A DNA stretch of 21,388 nt from an uncultured Fretibacterium sp. (GTDB taxonomy: Bacteria > Synergistota > Synergistia > Synergistales > Aminobacteriaceae), in the NCBI RefSeq assembly GCF_938040765.1, contig NZ_CALIAA010000242.1:1-21388 (forward strand). The letters are read 5' to 3'. Each line of letters begins with the position of its first letter. The first letter of the stretch is position 1. The notes under the pieces are model-generated. The model worked only from the letters and a program-made list of their open reading frames with translations, was not told the origin of the DNA and did no database searches. This document shows positions 14,654 to 20,126 of the stretch, piece by piece. The position numbers and the translations under genes are program-made.

Positions 14654-15955
14654 ATGAAAGGCAGAAAGTTTGGTGTCGGCGCTCTTCTGGCTGTGTTCCT
14701 CCTCGCCCTGCTGGCTCTGGGCGGATGTGGCGGCGGCGGGGACAATACCCTCGCGGGGAAGAATCCCCAGCCGCAACCTCAACCTCAACCTCAGCCCCAG
14801 CCACAACCCCAGCCACAGCCACAACCTCAACCCCAGCCTCAGCCCCAAACCGGGGGCCTGACGGATTGGAAGGGAGATTGGAAGAGCTGGAGCGTTTTTG
14901 TCGATGACGACGCGATGGACCCCGTTTATGCCGAGATCGTCAAGAAGACGAGCGGCTACACGGCCAAGGGCGTCAAGGGGTTCTTCGAGGAGATGTATGA
15001 GACCAAATTCGCCTCCCTCAAAGTGGAGGGCAGTACGGTTACCTTCCTGGACGACAAGGGGGCTTCCCTGGGAGCACTGACCTACGAGTCCAAGGGCACC
15101 CGGAAGCGAACGGTGAAGATGGGCGGACGGGAGTTCGAGACCACGTGGCATCTGTTCGAGTCTCCTGCCGTAAGCGGTGCGACGCCTCCTCAGGGGAGCG
15201 GCTTCGTCCCCGCTAACAAATGCAGGTATCTCGTGCTGGTCCCCGTACACAGCGATGGGGACGGAGGCATTAAACACTGGCATATGCGCTACGGCAGCAA
15301 GAGCTTCGAGGCTCTGACGGACAATCCCAGCGATCCTTGGTGGCCGACGTTCAGCTCCCTGGATACCAAGGCTGCCGATATCGCTAAGGATCAACAGGCC
15401 GAGGCCGGGGCTCTGGCCGCGATGATGCCCAAGGCCTTCGACGCGTGGAACGGCGAATGGATCTCCGCCGCCGAACTGCATCGCAACCCCTTGATGGCCG
15501 AGGCCTATCGGAAGGTCGCCGAGGAGGCGAAGAAGCTGGGCAAGAATTACACGGCCGAGGAGCTCAAAGATTATTACCAGAAGCTTTTCGCCACGCCGTT
15601 CGATCGCGTCGTCGTTGCCGACGGAACGGCGATTCAGTTCAAAAAGGCGGACGGCACGGTCCTTGCAGCGCCGACCTATACCAACGATGGTTTTGCCGAG
15701 GATGGCTGGGTGGCCTGGATCAATGGCACGGTGGCCGGATACGGGACGGTCGTGGCCACGCATCCGCATGGCGATGGGGCGGCCAAGCATTGGCACATGC
15801 TCTACGGGGACGGCAAGACGGCTGAGGAGCTGACGAAGCTCTCGGGCTGGAAGCCGACCTTCTACGATCCGAAGCTGACGACCCCCGAGGCCTATTTGAA
15901 GAGTTATGTCGACGGAGCTGCCCGTCAAGCCGCTCGGCTCCCGGAGAAGAAGTAG
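14654..15955 (+). CDS. Lipoprotein with Pro-Gln stalk and two tandem ZinT domains
   Basis: A 433-residue predicted lipoprotein. Residues 1-24 are a signal peptide ending in a lipobox (LGG-C, Cys25). Residues 38-65 are fourteen Pro-Gln dipeptides, a stiff stalk. Two homologous domains follow, about 70-240 and 261-433, each resembling ZinT/YodA, a periplasmic zinc (and cadmium) binding protein. Both open with a W-x-G-x-W motif and both carry His-x8-His-x-His: His199/His208/His210 and His370/His379/His381. The same spacing occurs in E. coli ZinT (H167, H176, H178, from memory). Each His cluster is followed by a Y-G then W-x-P-T-F segment as in ZinT. E. coli ZinT has one domain and no lipid anchor. 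The start is the ATG at 14654, 8 bases after TAAGGAG; a GTG at 14645 overlaps that site. It has its own promoter and terminator, so it is monocistronic. Confidence 0.85.
   Translation: MKGRKFGVGALLAVFLLALLALGGCGGGGDNTLAGKNPQPQPQPQPQPQPQPQPQPQPQPQPQPQTGGLTDWKGDWKSWSVFVDDDAMDPVYAEIVKKTSGYTAKGVKGFFEEMYETKFASLKVEGSTVTFLDDKGASLGALTYESKGTRKRTVKMGGREFETTWHLFESPAVSGATPPQGSGFVPANKCRYLVLVPVHSDGDGGIKHWHMRYGSKSFEALTDNPSDPWWPTFSSLDTKAADIAKDQQAEAGALAAMMPKAFDAWNGEWISAAELHRNPLMAEAYRKVAEEAKKLGKNYTAEELKDYYQKLFATPFDRVVVADGTAIQFKKADGTVLAAPTYTNDGFAEDGWVAWINGTVAGYGTVVATHPHGDGAAKHWHMLYGDGKTAEELTKLSGWKPTFYDPKLTTPEAYLKSYVDGAARQAARLPEKK
14765..14848 (+). repeat. Fourteen-fold hexanucleotide (Pro-Gln) repeat
   Basis: Fourteen consecutive CCN-CAR codon pairs encode (Pro-Gln)14, residues 38-65 of the ZinT lipoprotein. 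All four Pro codons and both Gln codons are mixed, so the DNA repeat is imperfect. This implies the dipeptide is maintained at protein level. Gain or loss of units would stay in frame. Confidence 0.9.
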
Positions 15956-15992
15956 CCGGGAAGATCTGCGTCCCGATCTTCCGTGATGAAGT

Positions 15993-16037
15993 GAAACGGA
16001 GCGGAGCCCGCAACGGGCCTCGCTCCGTTTCGTTTTT
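15993..16037 (+). terminator. Rho-independent terminator of the ZinT lipoprotein gene
   Basis: An 11-bp stem GAAACGGAGCG (15993-16003) pairs with CGCTCCGTTTC (16021-16031), continues past one mismatched dinucleotide into GCCCG/CGGGC with a CAA loop, and is followed by GTTTTTC. A smaller hairpin GGAAGAT/ATCTTCC (about 15959-15982) precedes it. Confidence 0.92.
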
Positions 16038-16112
16038 CGGGGATAGGGGGCATGGAGGAGAGAGCCCGCTGCACGCGCGTGAGCGCTGCGGCCAGGGGCG
16101 GACAGCGCCACC

Positions 16113-16139
16113 TTGACGCAAAGGAAACTTTGTTATAAG
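16113..16139 (+). promoter_or_regulatory. Candidate extended -10 promoter
   Basis: TGTTATAAG (16131-16139) fits the extended -10 pattern TGnTATAAt. TTGACG (16113-16118) is a possible -35 at a short 15-base spacing. It would start a transcript near 16147, running toward the terminator at 16330 and dsdA. Confidence 0.42.
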
Positions 16140-16213
16140 CTCAACGAAAGTAAGTTTTTACGAACTTTATCGTGCCGCAAGACGGGATCTGTAAAACGGG
16201 ATCCGGATTCCGA

Positions 16214-16327
16214 ATGGAAGTGCGTGATGTCCGAATGGAGCGAATGGCTTTCGGGAGGGAGTCCTTGATCCTGTTGAATCGCAGATGGAAGACCGCGTTG
16301 TCCGTTCCTTGGGGGCTCAATGGATAA
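16214..16327 (+). CDS. Possible 37-residue leader peptide (very uncertain)
   Basis: An ATG-initiated frame of 37 codons (MEVRDVRMERMAF... ending PWGLNG) whose TAA ends three bases before the palindromic terminator. No good ribosome site precedes the first ATG; the third ATG (16244) has a GGAG too close. There is no run of one amino acid that would suggest classical attenuation, and no family resemblance. In GC-rich DNA a frame this short can arise by chance. Confidence 0.15.
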   Translation: MEVRDVRMERMAFGRESLILLNRRWKTALSVPWGLNG

Positions 16328-16329
16328 TG

Positions 16330-16359
16330 GGCGGGGGCATGCCCCCGCCTTTCGCTTTT
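16330..16359 (+). terminator. Palindromic hairpin terminator or attenuator before dsdA
   Basis: GGCGGGGGCATGCCCCCGCC (16330-16349) is a perfect 20-base palindrome, followed by TTTCGCTTTT. It lies 96 bases before dsdA and after a candidate promoter, so it either ends a short transcript or acts as an attenuator for dsdA read-through. Confidence 0.6.
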
Positions 16360-16395
16360 CCGAGCCCCCGGCCGTTTGACGAGGCACGGAATAGT

Positions 16396-16412
16396 TTACG
16401 GCGCTGCCGTAA
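16396..16412. promoter_or_regulatory. Operator-like inverted repeat upstream of dsdA
   Basis: TTACGGC-GCT-GCCGTAA is a perfect 7-bp inverted repeat with a 3-base centre, 42 bases before the dsdA ATG. TTGACG (16374-16379) just upstream could be a -35, but no well-spaced -10 follows. It could be a regulator site or a leader hairpin. Confidence 0.4.
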
Positions 16413-16454
16413 TGGCCGCGGCGGACGACGCGGCGACGACAGGAGTGAGAAACG

Positions 16455-17765
16455 ATGAACGAGGTGCGCACGATTGAGGCTCTTGCCGAACGTTATCCGC
16501 TGATCCGATCCATGAGCCGCGGGGAGGAGGTCCTCTGGGTCAATCCCCGCCGGGACGCCTCTCCGTCCCCGGAGATCGCGGACGAAGAGATTGCGGACGC
16601 GGCGGCCCGCCTGAAGCGGTTCGCCCCCTGCATCCGAAGGATGTTCCCCGAGACCGCCGGAAGCGGCGGGATCATCGAGTCCCCGCTGCGGGACATTCCC
16701 GCCATGATGGAGGCGCTTTCGAGCCGGTCGGGCACGCCCCTCCGGGGCCGCCTGATGCTGAAGTGCGACGGCGAGCTTCCGATCTCGGGCTCCATCAAGG
16801 CACGGGGAGGCATTTACGAGGTGCTCCATTTCGCCGAGAGGGTGGCGCGGGAGAGCGGGATGCTGCGCGATGGGGACGACTATGCCGTGTTGGACGAGGA
16901 GCGCTTTCGCCGCCTGTTCTCCGGGTATTCGGTCGCGGTCGGCTCCACCGGCAACCTGGGGCTGAGCATCGGGATCATGGGGGCCCGGCTTGGTTTTCGG
17001 GTTACGGTGCACATGTCCGCGGACGCCCGCCAGTGGAAGAAGGACCTTCTGCGCCGGAAGGGCGCTCAAGTCGTGGAGTACGCCGGGGACTACCAGAAGG
17101 CCGTGGCGGAGGGGCGCCGGCAGGCGGAGTCGGACCCGTCCTGCCATTTCGTCGACGACGAGAACTCCAGGACGTTGTTCCTGGGCTACGCCGTCGCGGC
17201 CGCGCGTCTTCGTGATCAGTTGGAGGAGCGCGGGATCGCCGTCGATGCGGATCACCCCCTCTTCGTCTACCTGCCGTGCGGCGTGGGGGGCGGCCCGGGC
17301 GGGGTTGCCTATGGACTGAAGCGCCTCTACGGCGAGAGCGCGCACTGCTTCTTCGCCGAGCCGACGGAGGCGCCCTGCATGCTGCTCGGAGTGATGACGG
17401 GCCTGCATGACGGCATCTGCGTGCAGGACATCGGGCTGACGGGCAGGACGGTCGCGGACGGCTTGGCGGTGGGGCGTCCCTCGAAGCTGGTGGGGCGGAT
17501 CGTGGGGCCCATGCTGGATGGGCTCTTCACGGTGTCGGATTCTCGGATGGAGCGCCTGGTCCCGGAGCTCTGGGAGCGGGAACGGATCTTCGTCGAGCCG
17601 TCGGCTGCGGCCGGCTTTCCGGGCTGCGTCCTGACGCAGGGGGACGGGGAGTACGCCGCGGGCTTTGAAGAAGAGGCCCTGAAGAACGCGGTCCATATCG
17701 TGTGGGCGACCGGCGGCGGCATGGTCCCCGAGGAGGAGCGGCGCCGGTACCTTGCGGTTCGGTGA
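16455..17765 (+). CDS. dsdA: D-serine ammonia-lyase (D-serine dehydratase)
   Basis: A 436-residue PLP enzyme converting D-serine to pyruvate and ammonia in the cytosol; it detoxifies D-serine and feeds carbon into fermentation. It follows E. coli DsdA closely. LPISGSIKARGG holds the PLP-binding Lys115 (118 in E. coli, from memory). The phosphate-loop region is VGSTGNLGLS (162-171), followed by VHMSADARQWKK and DDENSRTLFLGY. LPCGVGGGPGG (273-283) and the EPTEAPCMLLG and DGLAVGR segments are also present. AGGAGTGA at 16441-16448 is the ribosome site. No DsdC-type regulator or D-serine permease lies beside it, although the symporter at 1003 is an unlinked candidate for serine-like substrates. 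Possible control elements are the hairpin and inverted repeat directly upstream. Confidence 0.95.
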   Translation: MNEVRTIEALAERYPLIRSMSRGEEVLWVNPRRDASPSPEIADEEIADAAARLKRFAPCIRRMFPETAGSGGIIESPLRDIPAMMEALSSRSGTPLRGRLMLKCDGELPISGSIKARGGIYEVLHFAERVARESGMLRDGDDYAVLDEERFRRLFSGYSVAVGSTGNLGLSIGIMGARLGFRVTVHMSADARQWKKDLLRRKGAQVVEYAGDYQKAVAEGRRQAESDPSCHFVDDENSRTLFLGYAVAAARLRDQLEERGIAVDADHPLFVYLPCGVGGGPGGVAYGLKRLYGESAHCFFAEPTEAPCMLLGVMTGLHDGICVQDIGLTGRTVADGLAVGRPSKLVGRIVGPMLDGLFTVSDSRMERLVPELWERERIFVEPSAAAGFPGCVLTQGDGEYAAGFEEEALKNAVHIVWATGGGMVPEEERRRYLAVR

Positions 17766-17850
17766 GCCCCCGGCCCGAGGTTCGCTTTCTCGTAGGGGGC
17801 CTTTCGATGCGGCGGGGGGACCGGGGTGCCGAACCCGCAAAACCCCGTCG

Positions 17851-17859
17851 TGATATAAT
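17851..17859 (+). promoter_or_regulatory. Extended -10 promoter of the histidine phosphatase gene
   Basis: TGATATAAT is a perfect extended -10 element (TG-n-TATAAT) within an AT-rich island. No convincing -35 is present, as is usual for this promoter type. Transcription would start near 17866, about 75 bases before the GTG start. Confidence 0.55.
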
Positions 17860-17864
17860 TTTTT

Positions 17865-17884
17865 GCGAAATCTTTCGCTTTTTT
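17865..17884 (+). terminator. Weak hairpin with T-run after dsdA
   Basis: GCGAA (17865-17869), loop ATCT, TTCGC (17874-17878), then six T. It could end the dsdA transcript. Oddly, it coincides with the predicted start site of the next promoter, so new transcripts would begin inside it and not form the hairpin. A looser GCCCCC/GGGGGC pairing lies nearer dsdA, within about 17767-17808. Confidence 0.38.
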
Positions 17885-17940
17885 CGTTCCCGAATGGAAA
17901 TCCGGGGACGCGTTCTGCGTTTTTCCGAGGGGGTGGCCGG

Positions 17941-18615
17941 GTGTCGGGGAAATCTTGGAAGCGGCGTATCGTGCTGGTCCGGCATGGTCAGACCGATTGG
18001 AACCTGCGTTATTGCTTTCAGGGCCAGACGGACGTTCCCCTGAACGCCGAGGGGTTGGCCCAGGCGGAACGCCTGGCGGAGCGCTTTGCGCAGTGGCCTG
18101 CGGAGGTCGTCTACTCCAGCCCCCTGCAGCGGGCGCTGAGTACGGCGCAGGCTCTGGCAAAACCTCGCAGGCTGTGTACCGTGGTGCTGGAGGGCTTGAA
18201 GGAGATCAATTTCGGGACCTGGGAGGGACGCTCCATCCTGGGGATGGAGCGGGAGGAGAGGGGCGCGTTCCGGACCTGGATGCACGACCCCTTCTTCAAC
18301 ATGCCGCCCGGCGCCGAGGATTGGGAGTCGATAAGAGATCGGGTGGAGAGGGCCGTCGAAATGATTCTGGCGGAGCCGCACGAGCGGATTGCCGTCGTGA
18401 CCCACGGCGGCATCATCAGGGCGCTCTTTGCGGTGCTGCTGGGGCTCGATCCGCATACCGTCTGGCGCCTCAGGGTGTTCAACTGTTCCCTGAGCGGGGT
18501 GGAGATTGGGCCGGACGGGCCGGCCCTCGTCTTCTCGAACGACGACCTGCATCTGCGTTGGGCGTCTGAGGATGGATGTGGAGATACCGGGGGGCGCCCG
18601 CTGCCCTTGTGGTAA
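17941..18615 (+). CDS. Histidine phosphatase family protein (phosphoglycerate mutase-like)
   Basis: A 224-residue cytosolic phosphatase or mutase of the branch with a phospho-histidine intermediate. The catalytic motif is VRHGQTDWN near the N-terminus, with the nucleophilic His. The second Arg lies in VYSSPLQRALSTAQA, then KEINFGTWEGRS, and the second catalytic His is in VTHGGIIRAL. This subgroup includes GpmB and alpha-ribazole phosphatase (CobC); the NFGTWEGRS and VTHGGIIR segments fit that subgroup, but the substrate cannot be read from sequence and no cobalamin genes are nearby. The GTG at 17941 is preferred because GAGGGGGTG (17927-17935) precedes it; an upstream in-frame ATG at 17863 falls at the predicted transcript start and would add unlike residues. 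Confidence 0.87.
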   Translation: MSGKSWKRRIVLVRHGQTDWNLRYCFQGQTDVPLNAEGLAQAERLAERFAQWPAEVVYSSPLQRALSTAQALAKPRRLCTVVLEGLKEINFGTWEGRSILGMEREERGAFRTWMHDPFFNMPPGAEDWESIRDRVERAVEMILAEPHERIAVVTHGGIIRALFAVLLGLDPHTVWRLRVFNCSLSGVEIGPDGPALVFSNDDLHLRWASEDGCGDTGGRPLPLW

Positions 18616-18618
18616 AAT
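18610..18618 (+). promoter_or_regulatory. Candidate extended -10 promoter of the sigma factor gene
   Basis: TGGTAAAAT fits TG-n-TAnnnT and overlaps the end of the phosphatase gene, 115 bases before the sigma factor ATG. A second possible -10, TATGAT, lies near 18700. Neither has a strong -35. Confidence 0.33.
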
Positions 18619-18732
18619 CGCGGCGCATGCTTGGCCCCTTGTGCTCGAGGGTCCCGTTCGGGGATGAGGGAGAGGGTTTTCGGGCCCGGCCGGGCACGAC
18701 TATGATTTGGAAAACGAGGCGATCGTCTGCCC

Positions 18733-19320
18733 ATGGAGGAGAGAACATCGGCTTCGCTGAGCCCCGAGAGGGAAAGGGTCCTGTGGGCGCTCTGCCGCTC
18801 CGGCGATGCGAATGCCCGCGAGGAATTGATCGTAGCCTACAGGCCCCTTGTCTTCTGGGTCGCGGGACGGATCCATGCGGCTCCTTCCTTGAGACAGGAT
18901 CTCGTCCAGGAGGGGATGTTGGCCATGATCGGGGCCGTGGATCGGTTCGACCCCGACCGGGACCTGAAGTTCGCCACCTATGCCTGCCACCGGATCCGGG
19001 GGCAGATGCTCAATATGCTGGAGCGTTCGGAGCGCCGCGCCCCGATCCCCGTGCCGGACGAGTGGCTCGAGGTCGACCCTGCGCCGGGGGACGAGGACTG
19101 GCTGGATGTCGCCGAGATCATCGGCCGCCTGCGGGGACGTGAGGCGGAGGTGGTCTCGGCCCTCTTTTTCGAGGGAAAGGACCCCAGGGCCGTGGCCGAC
19201 GAGCAGCATATGGACGTCAGTCACGTGTATCGCCTGCGGCGCAGCGCCGTCGCCCGCATTCGGAGCTGGCTGGGGCTGCCCTCAGCCCGCGATGCCGCGG
19301 AAGCGGGGATGAAGGGATAG
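18733..19320 (+). CDS. Short sigma-70-family RNA polymerase sigma factor
   Basis: A 195-residue alternative sigma factor. Region 2 spans about residues 25-99 and contains DLVQEGMLAMIGAVDRFDP and LKFATYACHRIRGQML, the core-binding and -10-melting helices. Region 4 spans about 127-181, with a helix-turn-helix AVADEQHMDVSHVYRLRRSA. Region 3 is missing and the two are joined by an acidic, Pro-rich linker (about 103-125). The DRFDPDRDLKFATYA wording resembles the FliA/SigF and primary sigma groups more than typical ECF factors, though the two-domain layout is ECF-like. No anti-sigma gene is beside it. The ribosome site is weak (ACGAGGCG, about 11 bases upstream). Its regulon is unknown. Confidence 0.82.
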   Translation: MEERTSASLSPERERVLWALCRSGDANAREELIVAYRPLVFWVAGRIHAAPSLRQDLVQEGMLAMIGAVDRFDPDRDLKFATYACHRIRGQMLNMLERSERRAPIPVPDEWLEVDPAPGDEDWLDVAEIIGRLRGREAEVVSALFFEGKDPRAVADEQHMDVSHVYRLRRSAVARIRSWLGLPSARDAAEAGMKG

Positions 19321-19385
19321 GTTGGAGGGATAGTGCTGGACGAAAGGGCGGCGGCCAGGGGCTGTCGTCCATGGAGGTGAGTGCC

Positions 19386-20018
19386 ATGGCATTCGAGTGG
19401 AAGGACCTTGCGGAGGATTTTTCGGCCCGGCAGCGCGCTATCGTGGGCGAGGCTTTTTACGACGAGGTGGCGCGCACGATGCTGCAATGGGAGGACTTGG
19501 GCGACGCCCTGGAGGTGGCCTGCGGCGACGGTGGCTTTACCTCGCTTTTTGTGCCCAAGGCGCGGCGTCTGGTGGCGACGGACAGGGAGGAGGCCATGTG
19601 CCGCGTGGCCCGGAGGAAGCTCTCAGCCTGGCCCCACGCGGAGGTGTGTCGGGCGGACCTCTTCGACCTGCCCTTCGGCGAGAAGAGCTTCGACACGGTG
19701 CTGGCCCTCAATATTCTGCACGTCCTTCCCGACCGGCCGGGTGCGCTGCGCGAGATGCGCCGGATGCTGCGGGAGGGAGGACGCCTACTGCTTATGGACT
19801 TCGGGACCGACGGTATGTCCTTCGACGAGGTCATGGCGATGGCCGGGCGCTATCAAAGGGCCTTTGGCCCCGTGGAGGACCGAAAGCAGCCCGTGACCTT
19901 CGAACGGCTGGCGGACGAGATCGAAACCTCGGGATTCGAGATCCTGAAGCAGGAGCGCCTGTGCTCGCCCACGGGGGCCGCGCTGGTTTTGGAGGCGCGG
20001 CGAAAGGAGACGGACTGA
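19386..20018 (+). CDS. Class I SAM-dependent methyltransferase
   Basis: A 210-residue enzyme with the Rossmann-like methyltransferase fold: motif I LEVACGDGG (42-50) for SAM, the acidic end of strand 2 at LVATDRE (Asp66), motif II region CRADLFDLPF (Asp91), then SFDTVLALNILHVLPD (101-116) and REGGRLLLMDFG (129-140). This is the Methyltransf_11/ubiquinone-biosynthesis-like pattern, but the C-terminal substrate region is not specific enough to name a substrate. The ATG at 19386 is chosen because GGAGGTGA lies at 19374-19381; an ATG at 19371 overlaps that site. It follows the sigma factor gene by 65 bases and is probably co-transcribed. Confidence 0.85.
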   Translation: MAFEWKDLAEDFSARQRAIVGEAFYDEVARTMLQWEDLGDALEVACGDGGFTSLFVPKARRLVATDREEAMCRVARRKLSAWPHAEVCRADLFDLPFGEKSFDTVLALNILHVLPDRPGALREMRRMLREGGRLLLMDFGTDGMSFDEVMAMAGRYQRAFGPVEDRKQPVTFERLADEIETSGFEILKQERLCSPTGAALVLEARRKETD

Positions 20019-20066
20019 GGGAGGCCCGGTTTCAATCGGCGCGTCCCTTTTCTTTTGGAGCGGAAG

Positions 20067-20108
20067 AGGTAAATCGGCCCCCCTCGCAGGAGGGGGGCCG
20101 ATTTACCT
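20067..20108. terminator. Bidirectional 19-bp hairpin between convergent genes
   Basis: AGGTAAATCGGCCCCCCTC (20067-20085) pairs perfectly with GAGGGGGGCCGATTTACCT (20090-20108) around a GCAG loop. It serves the methyltransferase on the plus strand and the protease on the minus strand. The GC core is followed by ATTTA on both strands, with no longer T-run. Confidence 0.75.
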
Positions 20109-20126
20109 CCGAGAAAGGACGGGGCT

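Larger units (their letters stand above)
16038..16454. other. Intergenic block upstream of dsdA
   Basis: About 420 bases without a confident gene. In order it holds a GC-rich stretch, an extended -10 promoter (16113-16139), an AT-rich segment, two near-identical CGGGATC elements, a TCCGAATGGA direct repeat (16209-16218 and 16230-16239, 21-base period) inside a 37-codon reading frame, a palindromic terminator (16330-16359), an operator-like inverted repeat (16396-16412) and the dsdA ribosome site. The promoter-to-terminator span of about 210 bases could be a small RNA or an attenuated leader. I recognise no known riboswitch or T-box consensus in it. Confidence 0.5.
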
